From positions 16,216 through 80,215 of the forward strand of contig JAZOMF010000084.1 in assembly GCA_045653805.1 (NCBI GenBank): a DNA stretch of 64,000 nucleotides. Reading direction: 5' to 3'. Below the pieces are notes generated by a model, which ran no database searches, was not told the origin of the DNA, and saw nothing but the letters and a program-made list of their open reading frames with translations. The position numbers and the translations under genes are program-made. Shown here piece after piece: positions 1 through 7,374 of this stretch. Source of the stretch: SVTX01 sp045653805. GTDB lineage: Bacteria > Bacillota > Clostridia > Oscillospirales > CAG-272. Each line of letters begins with the position of its first letter. Position 1 is the stretch's first letter.

Positions 1-155
1 CCTTGAGTCCTGGACGCCGCAAGCATTCGGAGAGACTCGTCAACACTTCCGCTTCCATCGTCTACACACGGCAAAACATGGGCGTGAAAATCGGTATAAA
101 TACCGGAATCTCTAACACTTGTGGCATTATTTTTTTGCTTTTTCGTAAAAAACAT
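1..155 (-). CDS. CpsB/CapC-type PHP-fold tyrosine phosphatase, N-terminal part, cut by window edge
   Basis: The first 51 codons of a gene that runs off the left edge. After about 20 extra residues it reads DFHAHVLPCVDDG followed by DESLRMLAA, which matches the start of the manganese-dependent PHP phosphatases CpsB/CapC/YwqE (usual form DxHxHxLPGxDDG); the HAH pair would be metal ligands. In this family the enzyme removes phosphate from the CpsD tyrosine kinase. The start is an ATG nine bases after AAGGAGG; both lie inside the end of the LCP gene, so the two genes overlap by 29 bases and are probably translationally coupled. A CpsC and CpsD pair upstream in the same operon supports the call. 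Only the N-terminus is visible. Confidence 0.82.
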   Translation of the reverse strand, partial: MFFTKKQKNNATSVRDSGIYTDFHAHVLPCVDDGSGSVDESLRMLAASRTQ

Positions 156-1083
156 CCAGCATGACCTCCTTGACGTGCTCTTCATCAACGTAGAACTCGA
201 TATATCCGCCTCTTCCGCATATAGCCTCGCCCTTCAGCGAAACAGTCTCACCCGCAGAATATTCGTTGATCATATTGAAAAGCACTTCATATCCGGTGTC
301 TCCCGCATCGTTGCAAACATATGGACGAACTTCATCGTAAATCTTTATCAAATCAGACTCGCTTAATTGTGCGGCGCTGATCTTGGCAAAAAAAGCCCGT
401 AAAAACGCCTCTTGTCGCTTCATTCTCGTTATGTTACTGCCATCCTCCAGCTCGCTTCTTGCTCTGACATACTCGAGAGCCCGCTCGCCGCTATCAAGAA
501 ATACAGTTTCATTATCAAACGCAACTTCTACACCACCAACATAATCCACCAGCTTGCAGACCGCGTCCATTGTCATTGACATATATCCGTTAAACTCCAT
601 TCCCAAAAAGAGCTTGGATACTGCCTTTTCGGTGTTTTTGCATTTCTGATTGTTGGTAACACCCTCTCCACCCGCATATGAGTGAGACAGAGCAATCTGC
701 TTATATACCACTCGATGCCCGCCAAAATCGTCATATTCATCAACTATAGCCATAGTATCTCTATTGATAGACACCATCGTATAGGTTTTGGTATCGCTAT
801 TAAAGGAAAGCACCATTAAAAAGTCCGCCTGGCCCAAGCCGTCGTTTGCCGCCTCTCCGTACTTGTCGATACCCATAATAAGATAATTTTTCACGCCTGA
901 TCTCGGATAGCACAGCTCACCATCAACATATATTGCATTCCAAGCATTTTCCACGTCAACGTTGCCGCCGTTCATCTCGTTGCTGTACACCAAGTCGCTT
1001 ATATAAAAAGCGGCGACGATTACCAAAGCAAGACATAAGACGAGCACAACAGATAAAACTAATCTTTTTCCGTTATTGAACAT
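127..1083 (-). CDS. LytR-CpsA-Psr (LCP) family cell-wall glycopolymer ligase
   Basis: A 318-residue protein with one N-terminal membrane segment (about residues 8-30) and an extracellular LCP domain. LCP enzymes move polyprenyl-phosphate-linked glycopolymers onto peptidoglycan. Recognisable stretches are YLIMGIDKYGE, QADFLMVLSFN, the conserved MVSINRDT with its basic residue, LVDYVGGVEV, and ALEYVRARSE with ITRMKRQEAFLRA near the end. An upstream GGAGA supports the start. It sits fourth in the exopolysaccharide operon, so its likely substrate is the polymer whose length and export are controlled by the CpsC/CpsD pair. It is near the usual size for the domain without extra C-terminal modules. 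Confidence 0.9.
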   Translation of the reverse strand: MFNNGKRLVLSVVLVLCLALVIVAAFYISDLVYSNEMNGGNVDVENAWNAIYVDGELCYPRSGVKNYLIMGIDKYGEAANDGLGQADFLMVLSFNSDTKTYTMVSINRDTMAIVDEYDDFGGHRVVYKQIALSHSYAGGEGVTNNQKCKNTEKAVSKLFLGMEFNGYMSMTMDAVCKLVDYVGGVEVAFDNETVFLDSGERALEYVRARSELEDGSNITRMKRQEAFLRAFFAKISAAQLSESDLIKIYDEVRPYVCNDAGDTGYEVLFNMINEYSAGETVSLKGEAICGRGGYIEFYVDEEHVKEVMLDVFYEKAKK

Positions 1084-1260
1084 ACATTCTCCGTTATTAA
1101 CAATCTACAAATCCAATGATCCACAAGGATCTTCGGCTCGATCGACACGCAAGATGTACTCGCCGTTTATGATACCGCTTAGGCAATCGCCACCGCAAAT
1201 GCGCGCACTTACGCGCGATCACTATTTACTATTTATTATTTTTATTCCTAAATGTTGGAA

Positions 1261-2073
1261 TTATTTCTTGTTGGAGTTGTTCTGAGCAGCATTTCCGATG
1301 ATGCCCTTCTTCTCAAGAACGTAGAATGCAACTATACCGAGAATAATAACAGCGGTGATGCTGAGAATTATAATGGTAGCAGTCAAAAGGCCGTTATCCT
1401 CTGCGTCGGTGTCGCCACCGGGAGCAGGAGTAGCCTCGCCCTCTTCAACGTGAAGGAATGCAACAGGACAGAGATCGTCGAAAGTAACCTCAACGGTTTC
1501 AGCAGTAACCTTAACGTTCTCCTTAGGAACGATTACCCACTCATTATCAACCATATGAGCAACTACAAGCTTGCCCTCTTTTGCATTGATGTCTGTGTTA
1601 TCGAACTTTACAGTAACAGAAGCATCACCTGCAAGCTTATCGGAGTTTGCAGCACCAAGGTTAAGTTCGAAAACGTGAGAAACAAAGTATTCAGGGTTAG
1701 CAATTTTAAGATTCTCGGTTACAAACTTGTCAACGTTTGCAATGCTCTTCTCTACACCATCATTCTTAAGTGCATCATAAGCTGCGATGAGCGCGTTGCA
1801 AGCAGCAGCCTCTTCGCCCTCTGCGCCTGCAGATATCTTCTCCTTAGCCTGGTTGTAGGATACATAGAACATATCGTTTACAAGAACATTTTCTGTTGTA
1901 TCATCAGAATTATTTATAACCGCACCAACGCCTTCGTTGACAGTGATTTCAGGAACGGGCTTCGCTTCAATACTGGGTGCAAAATCAGAATCCGCTGCAG
2001 ATACGGAAACAACAGCAAAGCTCATACAGAACACCATTGTTATAGCTAACAGACAAACAACTAACTTTTTCAT
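1261..2073 (-). CDS. Secreted, C-terminally membrane-anchored protein of unknown function in the exopolysaccharide operon
   Basis: I do not recognise this 270-residue protein. It begins with a clear signal peptide (MKKLVVCLLAITMVFCMS, cleavage probably near VSAADS), continues with an extracytoplasmic region of about 190 residues, then a Pro/Gly/Asp-rich linker (TPAPGGDTDAEDNG), one membrane helix (TATIIILSITAVIILGIVA) and a short basic/Asn-rich tail. The beta-rich stretch around TVKFDNTDINAKEGKLVVAH resembles an Ig-like or cohesin-like fold, but that is only an impression. Its place between the CpsD-like kinase and the LCP ligase suggests a role in polymer assembly or anchoring at the cell surface. 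The ribosome-binding site is AAAGGAAA. Confidence 0.75.
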   Translation of the reverse strand: MKKLVVCLLAITMVFCMSFAVVSVSAADSDFAPSIEAKPVPEITVNEGVGAVINNSDDTTENVLVNDMFYVSYNQAKEKISAGAEGEEAAACNALIAAYDALKNDGVEKSIANVDKFVTENLKIANPEYFVSHVFELNLGAANSDKLAGDASVTVKFDNTDINAKEGKLVVAHMVDNEWVIVPKENVKVTAETVEVTFDDLCPVAFLHVEEGEATPAPGGDTDAEDNGLLTATIIILSITAVIILGIVAFYVLEKKGIIGNAAQNNSNKK

Positions 2074-2148
2074 AATATTTCCTTTCTCGACCGATCTTAG
2101 ATCTTTACAAATAATATATTGTTTTTTTGCATCGCCACGCTTTGACGA

Positions 2149-2838
2149 TCAAGGGTGCACATAATAGGTAAGTTTATTTCTAACAAAACCGTTGTAAACA
2201 AAACCAAGCACGTTGACATTTACAAGCTTGATCTGACGCATTGTTTCAATTACGTCACTTCTCCTTGTATGACCGTGACGAACAACAACAACCATTCCAT
2301 CAATGTTTTTAGACATTGCAAGGGGGTCGGACACGGAAATAACAGGGGGAAGGTCAATGATAATATAATTGTATTCGCTACGGAAGTCTTCTATGAGCTT
2401 CTGCATTTTTTTCGAACCGATAAGCTCCGAAGGATTGGGAGGAATATCGCCCGAAAGCAAAACCGAAAGATTTTCTGCCAAAACTCCTCTTCTGATAGCA
2501 CCATCCGGCTCTTCCGTTAACATATTAGACAATCCGGGAGATCTGGGAAGATCAAGAGTTTTGGATATAGAGGGGCGGCGCATATCGGCATCGACAAGCA
2601 AGACCTTATATCCCGCTTCTGCCAATGAATATGAGAGGTTGAGAGACGTTGTACTCTTTCCCTCTTGAGGGCAAGGACTGGTTATACCAATAACCTTGCC
2701 GGCATTATTATCCGGCAACGAAAATGACAAATTGGTTCTCAAAAGATTGTAGGCTTCAAAGGATGCAAAATCCAATTCTCTGCCTATCTTCTGACCGTTT
2801 TTTTTGTCGACGCCTTTCTTTTTCTTTTTTTCAAACAT
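2149..2838 (-). CDS. CpsD/CapB-type BY-kinase (bacterial tyrosine autokinase)
   Basis: A 229-residue cytoplasmic P-loop ATPase of the BY-kinase family, which works with a membrane adaptor to control polysaccharide chain length and export. Visible motifs are Walker A (SPCPQEGKSTT), the Walker A' region LLVDADMRRP and Walker B (YIIIDLPPV). It opens with a Lys-rich MFEKKKKKG. The C-terminus is short and ends NKLTYYVHP; only one YY pair is present, whereas these kinases usually end in a cluster of several tyrosines that are autophosphorylated. The adjacent CpsC-like adaptor carries such a cluster instead. GGAGA precedes the start. Confidence 0.9.
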   Translation of the reverse strand: MFEKKKKKGVDKKNGQKIGRELDFASFEAYNLLRTNLSFSLPDNNAGKVIGITSPCPQEGKSTTSLNLSYSLAEAGYKVLLVDADMRRPSISKTLDLPRSPGLSNMLTEEPDGAIRRGVLAENLSVLLSGDIPPNPSELIGSKKMQKLIEDFRSEYNYIIIDLPPVISVSDPLAMSKNIDGMVVVVRHGHTRRSDVIETMRQIKLVNVNVLGFVYNGFVRNKLTYYVHP

Positions 2839-2911
2839 TATTGTAATTCTCCGTTATTCACTTGTGAAAGCAAGATACATCTACTGAAATTAAGCCTTTG
2901 AAGGAATAATA

Positions 2912-3703
2912 TTATTTAGATTCCTTCTCGTCACGTGTATCAGACGAATACCTATAGTATCTCTTGTATTTGTAGCGATAGTAATTTCTTCCGCCCGAAT
3001 AAGAAGCATCGGGAATAGTTGCCAGAAGAGGCGCCTCTTCCTTGAAGTTTTTGAGTAACCACTCTTCGGAATCGAGCACATCCGAGCCAAGTCCAAGAAG
3101 CACGACGATAACAACACCGATAACTCCTCCCACAGCAGCGCCCACAACTACGTTTTTCTTAAGTCCGGACGCAGAAGCAGTAGCAGGAAGTCTTGGCGAC
3201 TCTACCGACTGCACAACAGTACCTGAAATAATACGTTCCGTTTCATCTTCAAACACATCCTTGATAACGTTAGCAACCTTTTGAGCCTCGTCAGGATTGG
3301 TACAGGTGACTGTAATTTTAAAGATTCTCGAATCCTCCACAGCCTGACAACTTACCATTCCATAAAGGATAGATGCGGTATAATTATCGCGATAATTTAC
3401 CGTTTCATCGGCATTGAGTATATTGGCTGCCTTTTGAAGAGTATCGTGAGATTTCAAGATAAAGGGATAGTCTTCAAGCTGATATTGACCTGCGAGTATC
3501 TGCTGGTAAGAGGTCATGTTGCTTCCACTGTTTATAAGCATGGTAGCGCTGGACGAATATGTAGGCGTAACCATAAAATGGGTATAAGCAAAAGCACCCG
3601 CCACAGAAAGAACAACTGCGATCACAATGATCCACCAACGCTTAAGCAACATATCTATTATCTGCTTGACGTCAACTTCGTACTTTGTTTTGTTTTCATT
3701 CAT
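2912..3703 (-). CDS. CpsC/Wzz-type chain-length determinant and kinase adaptor with a tyrosine-rich cytoplasmic tail
   Basis: A 263-residue membrane protein with the usual Wzz layout: N-terminal helix (about 20-40, WWIIVIAVVLSVAGAFAYTHF), extracytoplasmic region, and a second helix (about 187-208). The family sets polymer length and activates the CpsD kinase, whose gene follows. After the second helix come about 55 cytoplasmic residues ending in NYYRYKYKRYYRYSS, seven tyrosines within 15 residues, then an acidic end. Such clusters normally sit at the C-terminus of the kinase. It is the first gene of the operon, 100 bases after a consensus promoter, with GGAG before the ATG. Confidence 0.88.
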   Translation of the reverse strand: MNENKTKYEVDVKQIIDMLLKRWWIIVIAVVLSVAGAFAYTHFMVTPTYSSSATMLINSGSNMTSYQQILAGQYQLEDYPFILKSHDTLQKAANILNADETVNYRDNYTASILYGMVSCQAVEDSRIFKITVTCTNPDEAQKVANVIKDVFEDETERIISGTVVQSVESPRLPATASASGLKKNVVVGAAVGGVIGVVIVVLLGLGSDVLDSEEWLLKNFKEEAPLLATIPDASYSGGRNYYRYKYKRYYRYSSDTRDEKESK

Positions 3704-3801
3704 TATTATATAACTCCAAGCCGTGTTAAACAGGACATATCAATCGACAAAATATCTTTAAATGTGCCATGACAGTCCGATAATTATAACTACACTATTA
3801 C

Positions 3802-3830
3802 ATTATATCACAACAAAAGCTCTTTGTCAA
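3802..3830 (-). promoter_or_regulatory. Consensus sigma-A promoter of the exopolysaccharide operon
   Basis: On the minus strand the sequence has TTGACA, a 17-base spacer and TATAAT, a perfect match to the housekeeping consensus. It lies about 100 bases upstream of the cpsC-like gene in an AT-rich intergenic region (3704-3954) that otherwise shows nothing recognisable. Confidence 0.85.
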
Positions 3831-3954
3831 TAGAAATTTCCAACAATATTTTATATATATCGAAATTTACTTAAAGGCACATGAAATACCATTCACAAAT
3901 TTCCACCAATATGTTTTTTCCAAGCGTTACACCTTTAATAACCAAAAAATTGAA

Positions 3955-4392
3955 TTAGTCAAAGCTGTCTGCAAATGCAGTAGCCAGCTTGTCGCATCTT
4001 TCGTTATAGGGATGACCGTTATGCCCCTTGACCCACACAAAACTAACCTTGTGATTATCTAAAAGGGACAAAAGCTCGCGCCACAGATCAACGTTAAGCA
4101 CCTCGCCCCGGTCGCTTTTGCGCCAATTATTCTTTTGCCAATTATCAAGCCAACCCTTTTCTATAGCATTGACAACGTACTGGGAGTCGGTGGTCAACGT
4201 GACCTCGCACGGCTCCTTTAATGCGGAAAGCGCCGCAATGACTGCCGACAGCTCCATCCTGTTATTGGTGGTAAGCGGCTCGCCACCGCTCAATTCCTTT
4301 TCCGTAGAACCGTAAACAAGCACCGCTCCCCAGCCGCCATGACCGGGATTTCCGCGACAGGCACCGTCTGTGTATATATTGACTTTTTTCAT
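3955..4392 (-). CDS. rnhA: Ribonuclease HI
   Basis: A 145-residue type 1 RNase H that cleaves the RNA strand of RNA-DNA hybrids. The four acidic catalytic residues are all in place: Asp in IYTDGACRGNPG, Glu in NNRMELSAVIAAL, Asp in TTDSQYVVNAIEKGW and Asp in NERCDKLA; the family signature WVKGHNGHPYNE is also present. The length is typical and there is no N-terminal hybrid-binding domain. The ATG used is the one directly followed by AAAAAAGTC; an upstream in-frame TTG is less likely. It is a single-gene unit with its own promoter, convergent with nothing and divergent from the next gene. Confidence 0.95.
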   Translation of the reverse strand: MKKVNIYTDGACRGNPGHGGWGAVLVYGSTEKELSGGEPLTTNNRMELSAVIAALSALKEPCEVTLTTDSQYVVNAIEKGWLDNWQKNNWRKSDRGEVLNVDLWRELLSLLDNHKVSFVWVKGHNGHPYNERCDKLATAFADSFD

Positions 4393-4426
4393 CAAAAAAT
4401 CCCTTTCAATTAATAAATCTTAATTC

Positions 4427-4455
4427 AGTATAACATTACTTTGCGCAAAAATCAA
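4427..4455 (-). promoter_or_regulatory. Probable sigma-A promoter of rnhA
   Basis: On the minus strand TTGATT and TATACT are separated by 17 bases, 35 bases upstream of the rnhA start codon. It has one -35 and one -10 deviation from consensus. Confidence 0.55.
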
Positions 4456-4531
4456 TAATAACTTTAAAATATTTCAGTTTAAAGCGTGAATATTTTATTA
4501 ACACACAGCATGAATGTTTCAAAAAATTCTC

Positions 4532-4560
4532 TTGACATCACAAAATATTCGGGTTATAAT
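4532..4560 (+). promoter_or_regulatory. Consensus sigma-A promoter
   Basis: TTGACA, 17 bases, TATAAT. It lies about 55 bases upstream of the ATG of the acyltransferase-fold gene, which has an AAGGAGG ribosome-binding site. Confidence 0.85.
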
Positions 4561-4613
4561 GATTAAGTACAGTTATTGTTAATGCCCCCAATTAACCATT
4601 TCAAGGAGGATTT

Positions 4614-5579
4614 ATGACAGAAGTTAACAACAATCAAGAAATGCTTGAGGAAGCAGCAGCGCAGCAGAGCGAAGGCACTGCTCAAAAAAAGAGCGAAAGA
4701 CCCCAGAGACGCCGCCGTCTCGGAGATCGCAAGGACGGTTATAGACTCCGCACCATTCACGGCATGAATAAGATCATGCCCTTTATAATGCCCCAGCGCA
4801 ACGACGCCTGCAACACATTTGCAGAAACTCTCGACATCACTGAGGCAGAAAAATTCGTAAGTGAGCAGCTCATAGCGGGCAACGAAAACTTTTCAATGCT
4901 CCACGTTATCATCGCTGCATACATAAGAACCATTTCTCAACATCCTGCACTTAACCGTTTCATTAACGGTCAGCGCGTGTATGCCAGAAACGATATTCAG
5001 GTCACCATGACCGTTAAAAAGGAAATGACGCTCGAATCTCCCGACACCTGCATCAAGGTGTGGTTTGAGCCCGATGACACCATTTTTGACGTATATGAAA
5101 AATTCAACAAAGTGGTTGCAGAGGCTAAAGAAGAGGAAAACGGCAATGCAGGTTTTGAAAGTGTTCTCGGCACCCTCTCAAAGCTTCCCCGCCCCATTCT
5201 CCGTCTTGCGGTTTGGGCGTTGAACGTTATGGACTACTACGGACTTCTTCCTATGTCCCTGCTTAAGATCAGCCCGTTCCACGGTTCGATGATAATTACC
5301 AGCATGGGATCTCTCGGAATCAAGCCCATCTATCACCACATCTACAATTTCGGTAATCTCCCCGTATTCGTGTCTTACGGCACCAAGCGCCGCGAGTTTA
5401 CATTCGACCGCAAGGGCAATATGGTAACTAAAAAGGTAATTGATATGAAGATAGTTACCGACGAGAGAATTTGTGACGGATTCCAGTACGCCGCCGCATT
5501 CAAGTGCTGGAAGAAGTACATAGAAAACCCCTCGCTTCTTGTAAGCCCTCCCGAAACCGTAAAATACGATGTAGATTAA
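4614..5579 (+). CDS. CAT/E2-acyltransferase-fold protein lacking the catalytic histidine
   Basis: A 321-residue cytoplasmic protein whose middle and C-terminal parts resemble the catalytic domain of 2-oxoacid dehydrogenase acyltransferases (chloramphenicol acetyltransferase fold): SMLHVIIAAYIRTISQHPALNRFI, then ITSMGSLGIKPIYHHIYNFGN, and a terminal VTDERICDGFQYAAAF. Active enzymes have HxxxDG; here the DG is kept but the His position is Glu (ERICDG). There is no lipoyl domain; instead about 45 charged N-terminal residues (E/A/Q then K/R-rich). It is monocistronic with its own promoter. A non-catalytic scaffold, or an acyltransferase using another residue, are both possible. Related stand-alone proteins occur in Clostridia, but I know no defined function. 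Confidence 0.7.
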   Translation: MTEVNNNQEMLEEAAAQQSEGTAQKKSERPQRRRRLGDRKDGYRLRTIHGMNKIMPFIMPQRNDACNTFAETLDITEAEKFVSEQLIAGNENFSMLHVIIAAYIRTISQHPALNRFINGQRVYARNDIQVTMTVKKEMTLESPDTCIKVWFEPDDTIFDVYEKFNKVVAEAKEEENGNAGFESVLGTLSKLPRPILRLAVWALNVMDYYGLLPMSLLKISPFHGSMIITSMGSLGIKPIYHHIYNFGNLPVFVSYGTKRREFTFDRKGNMVTKKVIDMKIVTDERICDGFQYAAAFKCWKKYIENPSLLVSPPETVKYDVD

Positions 5580-5600
5580 CATCTACGCCTTCTATAAGTT

Positions 5601-5631
5601 TTCAAGCCGCCAATCATCTTGGCGGCTTGAA
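5601..5631 (+). terminator. Rho-independent terminator-like hairpin
   Basis: An 11-base stem (TTCAAGCCGCC/GGCGGCTTGAA) with a nine-base loop, just downstream of the acyltransferase-fold gene. The T-run is short (ATTTAG), so termination may be shared with the next hairpin. Confidence 0.6.
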
Positions 5632-5696
5632 TTTAGCATATGCTTTTAACATTCGGTTTGTTTTCAAATCATTTGTTGCTAAATTGTGCAAAAAAC

Positions 5697-5737
5697 AACG
5701 TCTACAAGGTCTTTTACCTTACAGACGTTTATTTTTG
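5697..5737. terminator. Bidirectional terminator between convergent genes
   Basis: AACGTCT pairs with AGACGTT around an inner AAGGT/ACCTT stem. A T-rich run follows on the plus strand (TTTATTTTT) and a T-run follows on the minus strand (GTTGTTTTTT), suiting both the plus-strand gene ending at 5579 and the minus-strand gene ending at 5790. Confidence 0.65.
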
Positions 5738-5789
5738 AGTATTTTCAGCGGTTAGCAAACAACCCGAAAGCTATCAAACCAATCACTAT

Positions 5790-7331
5790 TTAATGAAGCT
5801 TGATGAGCACCGCGCCGTATTCACTGACATTCAGCACAAGGCGTTTTTTCATTCCCGATAAGGAAACCGAGTCGGCAAGCTCCATATTTTTAACGCCATC
5901 CAGCATATAAACATCTGCAGAATATTGCTCGTCGGTTATACCGTCAATACGAAGGTCAACCACTCCGCATCCGCCAAAGGACGCGAGCATGATTATTCCC
6001 TCTCCACCGTCACTCAACGCCGCAGAGGCATAGATGCCGCTGTGAGCAAAGCCGTCCTGACGGTCTACGGTGCAAAGCACCGCATTTCTCGCCCTGTAAA
6101 GCTCTCCAAAGGAGCGGAAAGCATAGAAAGGCTTCTCGGGTATGCCGAATCTATCGGTAAGCGAGCAGAATGACGAGATTGCAGGCTGGGCATCAAAGAA
6201 ACAAGCCCCCGCTATATCGTCCACTGCATTTAACTCCAGCATCATTGCCGCGGCATACGCCGCGCCCTTGACAGAGCGTGCAGACAGCGCCAGCTCTCGT
6301 CTCATATCACGTGTCCGAGGATCATTGACCCTCAAAGCCTTTTGCAGAGGCGTGTCGCCAAGAATATCGCAGTCAACCATCATCCATCTGCCAAGAATTA
6401 TTTCAAGACCGGCAAATCCTTGATTCTTAGCAAACATCGAGAGAGATTCTATCTCGCCGCACACACGCGACGGATCTGCGCCAAAGCTTTCAACCGTCAA
6501 GAAATCAATGGGATACCTGTGCTTTTGACAGGCTCTCAATAATTCGCGGGATTTGGTGGCATCGCCATAGCACATTCCGCCAACCCTTATAGACTCATTG
6601 TGCATCTTCACGGCATTTGCAAGTCTGCCATATATCTCTATATCGCGTTTAGAATCCTCCCCACCGTTCCACAGCTCAAAATATTGAATATCAAAGTGAT
6701 ATCCATTCGCCCAGCCCTCGTTGTAGTGACGAATAATATTAACACAAATGCGCGACAGCAGATCGAGGTCATCATACGTCTTATCCGAGATAGTGCCCAG
6801 CAGATCTCGGCTCTCGCCAAGTCTATATATCACTTTAGCACCTGTCAAAAGCGCCGATTCAACGTATTTATCGGTTAATTCAAAGGAATAATTATCGGGG
6901 TCAGAGGGATCGCGGTCAAGGTTGTGGAATATTTTTGAAACATCCACCGCATAACCGCCCGCCGCGGTATCCGCGCCGTCAAAACGAATATAGGGCACAC
7001 CTATCTCGCGGAAAGCATCGCTTATATCAGCGCCATAGGACACAGGACCGTTGCACATTCCGTGCATAGGCTTGATCTCGCCCGCGAGGATAGAAAGATC
7101 CACCCTCACCGTAGCACTTTGAGGCTTGGGCTTGCAAACGCGCGCCTTTTCAGGCTTCACAGCCTCGCTCTTAACCACAATAGGCTCTTCCGTTACCGCT
7201 TTTTCATCTTTATTACTTGAAGAGGCGCCATCATCCGTCATAGCACGTCTTTTTTGTTCCTGCTCCGCCTCAAAAAGAGCAACCCGCTCTCCGGCAGACA
7301 AAGTATTTTTTGCTTTAGGCTTTCTCGGCAT
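5790..7331 (-). CDS. GH39-like (beta-xylosidase clan) TIM-barrel protein with degenerate active site
   Basis: A 513-residue protein. The first 75 or so residues are a charged, probably disordered K/E-rich leader without signal peptide, so it appears cytoplasmic. The rest resembles family 39 glycoside hydrolases: HGMCNGP, IPYIRFDG, VIYRLGES, YFELWNGGED and FLTVESFG follow the family order. In active members the acid/base Glu follows Trp-Asn (WNEP); here it is WNGGED, and where the nucleophile would lie I see LEIILGRWMM rather than a TEW/TEY motif. It may be a sugar-binding or inactive relative, or use shifted residues. AAAGGAGG ends seven bases before the ATG chosen, which rejects a start six codons upstream. 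Confidence 0.68.
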   Translation of the reverse strand: MPRKPKAKNTLSAGERVALFEAEQEQKRRAMTDDGASSSNKDEKAVTEEPIVVKSEAVKPEKARVCKPKPQSATVRVDLSILAGEIKPMHGMCNGPVSYGADISDAFREIGVPYIRFDGADTAAGGYAVDVSKIFHNLDRDPSDPDNYSFELTDKYVESALLTGAKVIYRLGESRDLLGTISDKTYDDLDLLSRICVNIIRHYNEGWANGYHFDIQYFELWNGGEDSKRDIEIYGRLANAVKMHNESIRVGGMCYGDATKSRELLRACQKHRYPIDFLTVESFGADPSRVCGEIESLSMFAKNQGFAGLEIILGRWMMVDCDILGDTPLQKALRVNDPRTRDMRRELALSARSVKGAAYAAAMMLELNAVDDIAGACFFDAQPAISSFCSLTDRFGIPEKPFYAFRSFGELYRARNAVLCTVDRQDGFAHSGIYASAALSDGGEGIIMLASFGGCGVVDLRIDGITDEQYSADVYMLDGVKNMELADSVSLSGMKKRLVLNVSEYGAVLIKLH

Positions 7332-7374
7332 GATCGCGCCTCCTTTCAATAGAATCAGTTAAAATAATCGTTTG

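Noticed and set aside
1084..1260. Possible small RNA or terminator in the gap before the LCP gene
   Set aside because: Only a short GCGCGC/CGCGCG match was found, without a T-run or conserved form.
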